Counted from the stretch's first letter, positions 15,788 to 23,461 are shown. The stretch: DNA of 34,611 nt from Nitrososphaerales archaeon (GCA_030038075.1 JASHPO010000161.1:1-34611); one strand, 5' to 3'. Numbers and translations: made by a program. The notes: generated by a model not told the origin, from the letters alone.

Positions 15788-16564
15788 TCAGCTTATGACT
15801 TTTCTGAACAGGTATAGCGTCGCGCCCATTGTCAGAATGGCTATCGCGGAAATCACCAGTAGAGCCGAGACTTCGGCGCTCCAAGAAAAGTAACTTTTGA
15901 TCGACAGGTCTCTGACCGCGTTCACCGCATAGCTTATCGGGTTGAAGCGAGATACGTCCTGTATCCAGCTGGGCATCGCGGCAACCGGCACAAGCGCAGT
16001 GCTCATGAAAAGCAGGGGAAAGGTTAGGAAAGCGCCGAATCCGAATACACTCTCCTCGTTCTTAGTTCTCATCCCGAGAGCGAGCGAGATTCCTGACCAG
16101 GCAAAGCCGAAGAATGCGATTATGAAGACTATCAGGACGATTCCTGGAATTCCGGCGCTGACTTTAAAGCCCAGACCGTAGGCGAGGCCGAGGATTATTA
16201 TGGACTGCACTGTTACTCGAAAGGCATCAGTTGCAAGCCGCCCAATCAGAATGGCTGGCCTCTTAACCTGCGTGACGAGCATCTTTTGCAAAAAGCCAGA
16301 ATTCAGATCCTGGACTATGGAGGTTCCGGACTGGAGCGCGCTGCTGAACGCGTTCTGGAGGAGTATGCCCGGAGTCGCGTATTCCAAGTACGTTATGCCC
16401 GATGGAAAGAGACCCGGCACCTCTGCGAATTTGCTGAAGAGCTGAGTGAATAGAAGCAGGAACAAAATCGGCTGAAATAACGAGAAGAATATCAGAATCG
16501 GGTTTCGTACGAGTTTCTTTATTGCCCTAACAAACAGTATTCGCGCGTCAAAGAAAACAGTCAT
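15788..16564 (-). CDS. ABC-2 type transporter permease (DrrB-like)
   Basis: Membrane component of an ABC exporter, 258 residues with about six hydrophobic segments: ILIFFSLFQPILFLLLFTQLF near residue 23-43, a glycine-rich reentrant-type region PGILLQNAFSSALQSGTSIVQ, then IIILGLAYGLGF, IVLIVFIIAFFGFAWSG, LTFPLLFMSTALV and a final LLVISAIAILTMGATLYLF. The segment RFNPISYAVNAVRDL is the typical ABC2_membrane signature before the last helices. It starts with ATG 5 bp after the ATPase gene, so the two form an operon. Exported substrate unknown; the divergent PadR regulator suggests a drug or lipid-like compound. Confidence 0.9.
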   Translation of the reverse strand: MTVFFDARILFVRAIKKLVRNPILIFFSLFQPILFLLLFTQLFSKFAEVPGLFPSGITYLEYATPGILLQNAFSSALQSGTSIVQDLNSGFLQKMLVTQVKRPAILIGRLATDAFRVTVQSIIILGLAYGLGFKVSAGIPGIVLIVFIIAFFGFAWSGISLALGMRTKNEESVFGFGAFLTFPLLFMSTALVPVAAMPSWIQDVSRFNPISYAVNAVRDLSIKSYFSWSAEVSALLVISAIAILTMGATLYLFRKVIS

Positions 16565-16569
16565 TTTTT

Positions 16570-17571
16570 CTAACGTCTCCTGCCCGTAGTTGGAGTTACT
16601 AGCTCTTCGACTCTGATTCTCTTGCCAGTGTGCTTTAAGAAAACGTCGTCTAGCGTAGGCGATGAGAGGTTTATCGATGCAAGCTTTATCTCCGATCTAT
16701 CGAATGCGCGTACGAGCTCTGGAACGAACGAGCCTCCGTCCTTAACATAGACGGTCAACCCGTTATCCGCATCAACTATGTCAACAATGTTTCCGAGGGT
16801 GGCGAGGATTTGCCTCCCCGCTTGTTTCACGTTATCGTCAAATTTTCCATTCACGTTTCTCAAAATGATGGTAATAGCATCGGCCGCTATCTCCTGTTTC
16901 AGCTGGGTCGGTGAACCCTGAGCCACTATTTTTCCTCCGTCAATGATGCAAAGCCTCTCGCACAATCTGTCTGCCTCCTCCAGATACTGTGTCGTCAGGA
17001 ATATCGTGATACCTTCCTTCTCATTCAGGTCTTCGATATACGTCCACACGGCGGCTCTCGATTGAGGATCTAACCCTGTCGTCGGTTCGTCTAGAAAGAG
17101 AATTTTGGGTTTATGCACGAGAATCGAGGCGAGATCGAGTCTCTTTTTCATTCCCCCGGAATAGCGTCCAGCCCTTTTGTTCTCGGCCTCCTTTAGTCCT
17201 ACAATATCCAGAAGATGCGTGACCCTTTCTTCCAGCCCCTTACCGTGCATGTGTTGCAGGTTTCCTTGGAGAATCATATTTTCCCAGCCAGTGAGTTCTG
17301 GATCTATTGAGGTTTCTTGGCTCTGGACGCCGATGATTTTTCTAATCTTCGGAGCGTCCTTTTCAATGTCGAAACCCGCCACGGTCGCCATCCCCGAAGT
17401 TTTCCTGAGGAGGGTCGTGAGAATCTTAATAGTAGTGCTCTTTCCAGCACCGTTTGGACCCAGAAATCCAAAAATTTCTCCCTCATTTACCTGAAAACTA
17501 ATCCCGTCAACGGCTTTGGTCCCGTCCGGATAGACCTCGACAAGGTCTTTGACGGAAATAATTTCTTGCAC
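16570..17571 (-). CDS. ABC transporter ATP-binding protein (DrrA-like)
   Basis: ATPase partner of the downstream permease, 333 residues. The Walker A motif GPNGAGKST is at residues 38-46, Q-loop region GVQSQET at 81-87, signature YSGGMKKRL at 137-145, Walker B ILFLDEP at 157-163, and the switch His is replaced by Gln in LTTQYLEEADRL, as is usual in the DrrA group (H-loop variants occur). The C-terminal extension ending SSPTLDDVFLKHTGKRI is typical of daunorubicin-resistance-type ATPases. The start is GTG. The 119-bp gap to the divergent PadR gene carries TATA-like repeats and an inverted repeat. Confidence 0.93.
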   Translation of the reverse strand: MQEIISVKDLVEVYPDGTKAVDGISFQVNEGEIFGFLGPNGAGKSTTIKILTTLLRKTSGMATVAGFDIEKDAPKIRKIIGVQSQETSIDPELTGWENMILQGNLQHMHGKGLEERVTHLLDIVGLKEAENKRAGRYSGGMKKRLDLASILVHKPKILFLDEPTTGLDPQSRAAVWTYIEDLNEKEGITIFLTTQYLEEADRLCERLCIIDGGKIVAQGSPTQLKQEIAADAITIILRNVNGKFDDNVKQAGRQILATLGNIVDIVDADNGLTVYVKDGGSFVPELVRAFDRSEIKLASINLSSPTLDDVFLKHTGKRIRVEELVTPTTGRRR

Positions 17572-17600
17572 GTCGAAAGCGTAGCAAAACCTGCGTATAA

Positions 17601-17629
17601 CTATATCTGATACATACTATTCTATATAG
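17601..17629. promoter_or_regulatory. candidate PadR operator between ABC operon and padR gene
   Basis: An inverted repeat CTATAT (17601-17606) / ATATAG (17624-17629) with a 17-nt spacer lies in the divergent intergenic region, just upstream of the ABC ATPase start and among TATA-like sequence. PadR-family repressors bind AT-rich dyads near exporter promoters and their own promoter. That this particular dyad is the operator is inference. Confidence 0.35.
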
Positions 17630-17655
17630 CGCTTTAAGGATTCAGTTAGACAATG

Positions 17656-17666
17656 CCTTTATAGAT
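17656..17666 (+). promoter_or_regulatory. TATA box of the padR-family gene
   Basis: CCTTTATAGAT is centred near 17661, 30 bp before the TTG at 17691. A transcript starting about 26 nt downstream would have a leader of only a few bases, which supports the TTG start over the internal ATG at 17763. Confidence 0.5.
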
Positions 17667-17690
17667 CATTTAGCCTTCATATCAATAGTA

Positions 17691-18284
17691 TTGGCCGCCA
17701 GAATTCGGAGAACCTTAGCAGAGCACCACGAAAGGCGCAGGTTAGGCCTTGGGCGGCACCTTATGCGACCCCAGTCGGTTCCAAGAGGCTTCCTCCGTAT
17801 GTATATGCTTTCGTTACTATCCCATGAACCACAAACTGGATACTCAATCATGCAGACGATCTACGAAAGGACAAACGGAACTTGGCGTCCAGGACCTGGA
17901 ACAATTTATCCTCAACTCAGAAGATTGGCCAAGGATGGACTGGCAAAACCTACAGAGCAAAGCAACGATAGCACGCGTACGCCATATTCTCTAACAGAAA
18001 AGGGAAAGTCCGAACTTCAAGAAATGCAAAAAATGCTGAGCGCAAGAGGAACGGAGGGGCAGGCGATGCTTAGTGTTTTTTCTGATCTGCTCCCTAACTC
18101 GTATTATGTCCCCTTTTTTCTGAAGCACTTTGATGTTGAAATGGAGACTTTCTTCTACAAGGTCTCGCAACTTCCTTCAGATCAGAAGATTGCAGTCCTA
18201 AAGGAGATGGACGCAATGTTGGAAAGGCAACTCGCTAGGATGAGGTCTCATGCTTTGGACAGAGGCCGTACGTTGTTACCTTAA
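17691..18284 (+). CDS. PadR-family transcriptional regulator
   Basis: A winged-helix repressor of the PadR type, 197 residues from the TTG start. The domain runs from LRMYMLSLLSHEPQTGYSIMQ through the recognition helix and RPGPGTIYPQLRRLAKDGL to the wing PYSLTEKGKSELQEM, all standard PadR features. The C-terminal half (about residues 115-197) is helical and probably dimerises. About 25 basic residues precede the domain; an ATG at residue 25 (17763) is the alternative start, but promoter spacing favours the TTG. It is divergent from the ABC exporter operon, its likely target. Its last four bases overlap the convergent membrane-protein gene. Confidence 0.9.
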   Translation: MAARIRRTLAEHHERRRLGLGRHLMRPQSVPRGFLRMYMLSLLSHEPQTGYSIMQTIYERTNGTWRPGPGTIYPQLRRLAKDGLAKPTEQSNDSTRTPYSLTEKGKSELQEMQKMLSARGTEGQAMLSVFSDLLPNSYYVPFFLKHFDVEMETFFYKVSQLPSDQKIAVLKEMDAMLERQLARMRSHALDRGRTLLP

Positions 18285-19081
18285 ACCTCGGCGGCGCGCA
18301 CGGAAAGTTTCGAAGCAATTCTCATAGTTGAGTCAAGGTTGTATTTCAGCGCGACGACAGTCGCAGCGGGAAAAGCCAGATACGCGACATAGTAGGCGGC
18401 CAATGAACCGGAAACGATGGCCGTCACGGGCGCGAACAGCGACAAAAGGAATGGAACCGAAAGGCAACATGTGGCACCTCCTACGACTCCCAGGGCAGGG
18501 AGCGCTACAAATACTCTTGACTTTTGACCGAAGGAACAATCTTTGGACAACTCTCGCACTTTCATCACATTGGTGACGACCAGAACCGCGACGATAATCG
18601 CGACTACAAAGCTGTAAAGCGTCAACCCCAAGGCGTAACCGGGAGGAATCGCTACGTTCAGCGCGGGATTGAATGCAAAATCCTCCAGCGTAGTAACGAA
18701 TGATTGCGGGTAGGCAAGGATAGCCGAAAACGAAAAGGCCGCCTGGTTAATGATGGGCGGCACCTTGTAAATGTACAGAAGGATTCCTTCGAGTATCAGG
18801 CCGTACAACAAGAGGTGGACCGTAAGGTAGATTGCGAAAATCAGAGTGCCCCAGACAGTTCTGATATATCGGGTGAAGAGCGATACTATGTATCTCAAGG
18901 GATAGATGAATAGCGCGAAGAGTAATGGAAGCCAAAAAAGAAGAGATGCGACTGCCTCATACGGATTGAATATTCCGGCTCCGATAAAATAGGAATAGAA
19001 TGAGACGACAAAGCTTGCGACAAACGGAATCACTAATGCATATGCGTAATTGGATTTCTTCTCGTTCGTCAAATCCATCAC
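18281..19081 (-). CDS. polytopic membrane protein with a CC motif, unknown function
   Basis: A 266-residue integral membrane protein with about six to seven hydrophobic segments. I do not recognise the family. Near residues 199-208 the segment GVVGGATCCLSVPFLL places two adjacent cysteines (Cys205, Cys206) followed by a proline in a membrane helix; vicinal cysteines with a nearby proline also occur in metal-transport proteins such as MerT, but overall similarity is not evident. Start is GTG or the ATG immediately after it. It begins 4 bp downstream of the 779-residue ferredoxin-like membrane protein gene, so the two are almost certainly co-transcribed and may work together, for example in electron or metal transfer. 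Confidence 0.75.
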   Translation of the reverse strand: MMDLTNEKKSNYAYALVIPFVASFVVSFYSYFIGAGIFNPYEAVASLLFWLPLLFALFIYPLRYIVSLFTRYIRTVWGTLIFAIYLTVHLLLYGLILEGILLYIYKVPPIINQAAFSFSAILAYPQSFVTTLEDFAFNPALNVAIPPGYALGLTLYSFVVAIIVAVLVVTNVMKVRELSKDCSFGQKSRVFVALPALGVVGGATCCLSVPFLLSLFAPVTAIVSGSLAAYYVAYLAFPAATVVALKYNLDSTMRIASKLSVRAAEV

Positions 19082-19085
19082 GGAA

Positions 19086-21425
19086 TCAAGTGTCGTTTTG
19101 ATCCGTTTGGGAAATTTTATTCTTGATTACGGGAAGTTGCGGCAAAATGTTACTAGGATTTGGTCCCACTTTTCGGCCAAACCAGTGACGGACATCGTAA
19201 ATGTACTCGTTTTCATAAGGACACGAAGAAACGCAATCTCCCACGCCGATACATTTGTGGCTCTTGAATTGTCCGCTTGAAATGAACTTGCTGGGCAGGT
19301 CGGTGAGACCGACAGGGCAGGCCTTGGCGCAATCCTTCGTCTCGCATTTTGCGCAGATTTGCGGATCTTTTACTTTCAACTTGAAAAAGCCGAACCTGCT
19401 AATGAACTGGTTGAAAAGTCCCCAGTGACACATTCCTGTGCTCACGCATGCATAGGTACCCATGAAAGGAATTGATATGAATAGAATGTACCACAGGAAA
19501 TTGAAGTAGAATCCGTACAGAAAATAGGCAACGTCACTGCCGAATATTGTCACGTTCATCAAGCCCACAGAGTCGAGGTATGAAACCGCCGCGGCTATGA
19601 TTATCGATGCGATTACAACAGAAGATATTGTCTTGTAGAGGCCGGACATTCTGCTCGTTAGTAGCTTCCTACCAATTTTGGAAGTTCTGTTGAACTCTTT
19701 CATTGAGTCCGGAAAAGTGCCCTGATACATCAGAGCGGCGGTGCAAAAGAGCGAGCAGACCTGCCTGCTCCCAAACAAAAATGACAATCCTCCGCTCAGT
19801 AAGTAGGTGATAGCAATTACGGAGATCAGCGCGGGGGCAACGGCTCCAGCCGTTCCTATACCCATACTCCAGCCGAGCAGCGGAATTTTAGACAACTGGC
19901 TAGATGAAAAGAAAAAGAACGGCAGAAAAATGGAATAAATTGCGTACACGATTACTATCAGCGCCAGCCTGATTTTGGTCTCTAACTCGCGAGTGTATTT
20001 TATCTTGAAAACGACGAGCGTCCCCATTTCAGCGCCCATCATAATGTAAAACCAGCTCGATGCCGTAATAGTGGTGAAGAAAACTAGGAAATTATACAGA
20101 GACCCGCCGACGATTCCGGCTATCGAGCCTGAAAGAGGAGTGAATGAAAACCCGTCAACGAACGCCTTTCCGTAGAACTGGGCGTCGATGAGTCCGGCCA
20201 TGAAGAATTCGGCGACAAGTGTCACCAACAAAAATCCGAACATCCAGAGCGGTTGACTCATCCACGATTTCTCCTGGAGCGACATACTCGATGTCCGTTT
20301 GAAACCAGTCTGGGCTAGCGCCGCGTTGAAGTAGAGAGCCATCTCGCCAATTATAGAGATTGAAAAAAGCAGCAGGTTACCTTCAATTAACCAAACGAAC
20401 AGTCCCGCCATCATCACCGCATAGAGAGTGACGAGGCTCAACAGGTAGCCCCTCGTCGGACCGTTCAGCATCCTTTGCTTGTAGAGAAATTCGAACACCA
20501 GTATCAAGAGAACTATCATCGCTGCGCTGCCCGTGTAGATGCTGAACGATTTCCACACCGAATCTTCAATCGCCATCGGGGCAAGGAGCATCACCACTGA
20601 CTGCAGGATAAAGACGGGAATGAAGCCCTTCTGGAAATCATTCCTGAGCAGGTAGATTGTCAACATCATCTCCAAGACCATCGTGAAGATGAACCAGTCC
20701 GAGCCGACTATAGTTGCAAAAGATTCAATCGGTGAAAAGAATCCGCCCGCAGGTATCGAAGGCGTACCAGAAGCGATTACGAAAGCCCATCCCATCAATA
20801 GCTCGTTGAATAAGACTAGAGAGATGAGCAACCCCCGCACGGAATAGGATTTGAGCATGTTGGAGCGAAGAGGATTTACCATTGCGTTGGTTCTGGCGGT
20901 GCGTCTGAGAATCGGAATGGTACCCGCTGTCATTATGGCCGTGCCGACGATCAGTCCCAACTCCAACCCAAGCGGACCAGAAACTATGAGGTAGACAAAT
21001 CCAATCGTGAACATGCTTGCCATCATGACGAGGAAATAAAGCACGTATGCACTAGCCAAAGTTGTCGCATGTTCCAGCGCGGCCCTGTCCGAAGCGGTCT
21101 CCGAGGTCATAGTCAAATTAGCTGCAGAATTTGCGGAGACGCTGATTTCTTTCGCTACGGCACCTTGTTCCCAGTACTTCAGAATCACAACTACGCCCAG
21201 GGTCATGACGACCATGTTGAGAGCTATTGCTTCAATGATCCCGGTTGCATTCGGAGAATAGAGATAGATCAACCATCCCCCGAGCATTGTGGCCATCGTG
21301 ATCAGAAGGTAGAAGACGAGTGCGTTATTGGTCGTTGAATTTGAAATCGAGGCGCGCTTTACGAGCCAAGACATGAAATAGGCCATGGAAGCAGCGACGA
21401 ACCAGTAAATCCAGTAGTCAATCAA
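19086..21425 (-). CDS. multi-spanning membrane protein with C-terminal ferredoxin-like domain
   Basis: A 779-residue protein with about 16 hydrophobic segments and a cytoplasmic-looking iron-sulfur tail; I do not recognise the N-terminal part. Membrane-embedded cysteine pairs occur at Cys557/Cys561 (CSLFC) and Cys660/Cys666 (ACVSTGMC), an arrangement reminiscent of NapH/NosR/CcoG-type membrane ferredoxins. The tail has a full CxxCx4CxxxCP cluster site (Cys691, 694, 699, 703) and a second site C725-I-G-V728-G-D-C731-VSS-C735-P, in which Val728 sits where a ligand cysteine is expected, so it could hold only a [3Fe-4S] cluster or none. The start is TTG; no TATA was found. The 266-residue membrane protein gene follows after 4 bp. 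Confidence 0.85.
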   Translation of the reverse strand: MIDYWIYWFVAASMAYFMSWLVKRASISNSTTNNALVFYLLITMATMLGGWLIYLYSPNATGIIEAIALNMVVMTLGVVVILKYWEQGAVAKEISVSANSAANLTMTSETASDRAALEHATTLASAYVLYFLVMMASMFTIGFVYLIVSGPLGLELGLIVGTAIMTAGTIPILRRTARTNAMVNPLRSNMLKSYSVRGLLISLVLFNELLMGWAFVIASGTPSIPAGGFFSPIESFATIVGSDWFIFTMVLEMMLTIYLLRNDFQKGFIPVFILQSVVMLLAPMAIEDSVWKSFSIYTGSAAMIVLLILVFEFLYKQRMLNGPTRGYLLSLVTLYAVMMAGLFVWLIEGNLLLFSISIIGEMALYFNAALAQTGFKRTSSMSLQEKSWMSQPLWMFGFLLVTLVAEFFMAGLIDAQFYGKAFVDGFSFTPLSGSIAGIVGGSLYNFLVFFTTITASSWFYIMMGAEMGTLVVFKIKYTRELETKIRLALIVIVYAIYSIFLPFFFFSSSQLSKIPLLGWSMGIGTAGAVAPALISVIAITYLLSGGLSFLFGSRQVCSLFCTAALMYQGTFPDSMKEFNRTSKIGRKLLTSRMSGLYKTISSVVIASIIIAAAVSYLDSVGLMNVTIFGSDVAYFLYGFYFNFLWYILFISIPFMGTYACVSTGMCHWGLFNQFISRFGFFKLKVKDPQICAKCETKDCAKACPVGLTDLPSKFISSGQFKSHKCIGVGDCVSSCPYENEYIYDVRHWFGRKVGPNPSNILPQLPVIKNKISQTDQNDT

Positions 21426-21597
21426 GAGCTTCTATCTCCAAGACAACTTTGTCTGTGTCTACTTGAGCTAACCAACAAGCAGTTACGTTTCGTCAGTGAG
21501 TAATGGCGCGTTAATTATGACTTGCTGAAGCTCAAGTCGGATATTGCGTAGAACTGCTGTTCAAACACATGTTAACGTAGCTGAAGATCTAGCACAG

Positions 21598-21612
21598 TGA
21601 GCAAATTGCTCA
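21598..21612. other. perfect hairpin over the stop codon of the surface-protein gene
   Basis: TGAGCA-AAT-TGCTCA forms a perfect six-base-pair stem with a 3-nt loop. On the minus strand the TGA opening it is the stop codon of the Ser/Thr-rich protein. No U-run follows immediately, so it is not a typical terminator; it could stabilise the mRNA end or be chance. Confidence 0.4.
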
Positions 21613-22269
21613 GTTGACGAGCTTGTATCTTGGACTCTTCTTCAAAAGCATGTATCCTACAGCGACCGCGGTGACTACTGCTGCAACAGGCAAAAGTGCG
21701 AGACCAAAACTGGGATTGAGCGCAATAGCTTTTGACGTAGTGGATGCAGTCGAAAGTGAAGACGTTGTAACTTGAGTGGAGCTGGTCGTTGTGGACGACG
21801 ACGAAGAAGCAGTGGTCGTTGAGGTTGGCGTTGTCGTGGAAATCGAAGTGTCGGTCGCGTTTATCGTCGTTTGACCCGTGCTTGCTGCGTTCGCCTCATC
21901 TCCAGAATAATCGCCCGTTATGGTGACTTCAGTGTCAGTTGCCGAGGGACTATAATATACAGTGCAGGTTGATGTAGTGGGGATGTTGCCCACAACGAGC
22001 GTGCAGGTCGAAGAAGGTGTGAAGCTCCCGCTGCCGCTAGTCGAAAACGTCACTGTCCCAGTGGAAGGGGAGCCTGTGGTTCCGTCGTTTGTGATCGTCG
22101 TCGTACAAGTGAACTGCCTTGGTGTTACCGACGTTAAATTACAACTAATTGCGGTATTTGTCAGCTGTTCCGCTGCTTGGGGGCGGATAAGCAATGTCCC
22201 GGACATTGCTACTAAGGACAGGAAAATTATTATGGCCAATGAAATTGTAATTATACTTGTATTCTTCAT
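21610..22269 (-). CDS. Ser/Thr-rich cell-surface protein, anchored at both ends
   Basis: A 219-residue predicted envelope protein. The N terminus has a signal or anchor segment (TIISLAIIIFLSLVAMSG type, residues about 5-28). Residues 35-130 form an immunoglobulin-like beta domain with four cysteines (two in FTCTTT/CNLTS contexts, two in STCTLVV and STCTVYY) and a GDYSGDEAN end typical of bacterial Ig-like repeats. Residues about 137-180 are nearly all Ser and Thr, a probable glycosylated stalk. The C terminus has a membrane helix (LALLPVAAVVTAVAVGYMLL) and a positive tail. It starts with ATG. It is probably displayed outside the cell; the partner is unknown. It lies next to, but not in, the membrane redox operon. 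Confidence 0.8.
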   Translation of the reverse strand: MKNTSIITISLAIIIFLSLVAMSGTLLIRPQAAEQLTNTAISCNLTSVTPRQFTCTTTITNDGTTGSPSTGTVTFSTSGSGSFTPSSTCTLVVGNIPTTSTCTVYYSPSATDTEVTITGDYSGDEANAASTGQTTINATDTSISTTTPTSTTTASSSSSTTTSSTQVTTSSLSTASTTSKAIALNPSFGLALLPVAAVVTAVAVGYMLLKKSPRYKLVN

Positions 22270-22503
22270 GCATTACCATCTCGCAGCTGGAATTTGAAAA
22301 ACCAGCAACATGTGAGCTCGTCCTCTTCCATAATAAGAGTTGTTGCAAATTCCTCGTAAATAGCGTTTGCACAACGATTTTCCACATGTACCTATGCTTT
22401 TTCACAAATATCGGTGGCCATGATCGCGAACAATAGATGAAATTAAATAACAGTATACGACTCAAGGCGGGCCTGGTGGGATTTGAACCCACGACCTCCA
22501 GCT

Positions 22504-22564
22504 TTCTACTTATACATGTTTTTGCACAAAAGCGAAAAACGCTCTTTGCAAATTTTTCTGTAAA
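22504..22564 (-). other. tRNA-Arg intron 2 (canonical 37/38 site)
   Basis: 61-nt intron removed between G37 and A38. The last four exon bases before the 5' bulge (CUGC) pair with GUAG before the 3' bulge, and UUA/UAA starts the inner helix, so both cleavage sites sit in 3-nt bulges as required by archaeal splicing endonuclease. Confidence 0.85.
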
Positions 22565-22583
22565 CCGCAGGCTGACGCCCTAA

Positions 22584-22664
22584 TCCATGTTAGGTCTACT
22601 ATTGGGTATCTCTGATACTCTAGTAAAGCCTACTTTCTGGCTCAGGACTGGTCTTTCCTTCGCA
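22584..22664 (-). other. tRNA-Arg intron 1 (D-loop, non-canonical site)
   Basis: 81-nt intron inside the D-loop, after nucleotide 20. The palindromic CAUG at each border pairs with its counterpart to make the 4-bp central helix and leaves symmetrical GA^U bulges. An internal hairpin GTATC-AGA-GATAC is visible. The outer helix coincides with the D-stem but contains one A-A mismatch. Confidence 0.8.
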
Positions 22665-22896
22665 TCCATGCTAGGCTACAGGCCCTCGTTCAACAGATAC
22701 TTTTCGTAACTCGAATTAAGGATATTCCTCAGATCTAGTTCGCTTTTAACCTGCAACACGATTTATGGCAGAATTGATTTCCGAAATTAGGAACTCGTTA
22801 TGACCTGAAGATGACATATCCACACGAATCTGACCCGGTAGCTCTCAGAGTGTATCCAAATCTCGAACTTGAAACTCCATTCGAACTTTTCGGCTT

Positions 22897-23439
22897 TTAG
22901 ACATCAAAAGAAATTGAAAAGCCACGCTCAGATATGTCGGCCTCGCCCTCTACCGTATCAATCTTTGCCAGATCTAGGATTGCCCTAATGATATTATAGT
23001 AGACCTTTGAGAATGCAAGATTGACGTTGTGAGTTATTGCTAGTGTATGCGTAGAATTCTGGTCGTCAAAATGTCTGAAAGATTCAAACCTGCTACCAAA
23101 TATATCGAGATAGTCTACTACCGTTTTCTTGCTGACTTTGCCGTACAGATGCCTGATTATCTCTCTGTGAACTTTTGCGCCTTCGTGCTCGGCGATTTCT
23201 TTAATCTCTTCTTCAGTCAAGTTGGCAAACGCCATTTGAATTAGCCCGTTGCTAATGGAATGGAAGCCGAACTTGAGATCGAATACCCACAGTCTTAGAT
23301 AATTGTGGACGAGCTGCGAGACGAGGGTATTGAGACTGATTCTACTTGTTCTGGCAATCAATCGCAGTTGGTCCAAATCAGCTTTTTCGAGCCTGAAGCT
23401 GATAGCCACAGTGTCTCGTTTATCGTTAGAATCATCCAT
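22897..23439 (-). CDS. ribbon-helix-helix DNA-binding protein with unknown C-terminal domain
   Basis: A 180-residue protein. Its N terminus (DTVAISFRLEKADLDQLRLIARTSRISLNTLVSQLV in outline) is a ribbon-helix-helix domain: a beta strand with alternating residues followed by two helices. The remaining 125 residues are mixed alpha/beta with YLDIFGSRFESFRHF and a helix NLAFSKVYYNIIRAIL, which I do not recognise and which may sense a ligand or dimerise. I start at the ATG at 23439 because a TATA box is centred 26 bp upstream; the TTG at 23457 lies too close to it. It is divergent from the winged-helix/receiver pair, with which it shares the control region. Confidence 0.75.
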   Translation of the reverse strand: MDDSNDKRDTVAISFRLEKADLDQLRLIARTSRISLNTLVSQLVHNYLRLWVFDLKFGFHSISNGLIQMAFANLTEEEIKEIAEHEGAKVHREIIRHLYGKVSKKTVVDYLDIFGSRFESFRHFDDQNSTHTLAITHNVNLAFSKVYYNIIRAILDLAKIDTVEGEADISERGFSISFDV

Positions 23440-23461
23440 GCGGAGTAAACGCGACAAACTG

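Larger units (their letters stand above)
22468..22685 (-). tRNA. tRNA-Arg (anticodon GCG) with two introns
   Basis: The spliced 76-nt tRNA folds completely: acceptor GGGCCTG/CAGGCCC with discriminator G, D-stem GCCT/GGGC, anticodon stem TCAGC/GCTGG, loop CTGCGGA with anticodon GCG at 22566-22568, variable loop AGGTC, and T-arm GTGGG-TTCAAAT-CCCAC. Intron 1 (81 nt, 22584-22664) interrupts the D-loop after nucleotide 20; both borders read CATGGA^T, giving a CAUG/CAUG central helix with GAU bulges. Intron 2 (61 nt, 22504-22564) is at the canonical 37/38 site; a CUGC/GUAG helix with GGU and AAA bulges fits bulge-helix-bulge. CCA is not encoded. A TATA-like CTTAATTCG lies near 22714-22722. Confidence 0.93.

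Noticed and set aside
17020-17035. A single CAGGTCTT inside the ABC ATPase gene
   Set aside because: It lacks the 13-bp array and any other part of the dispersed repeat; an octamer like this can occur by chance.
21962-22297. 111-codon plus-strand frame rich in Val and Pro
   Set aside because: It is the antisense of the Ser/Thr-rich surface protein; its composition mirrors the low-complexity coding strand.
23440-23457. TTG start six codons upstream for the ribbon-helix-helix protein
   Set aside because: The TATA box is centred only about 8 bp from it, so the transcript should begin at or after the ATG at 23439.
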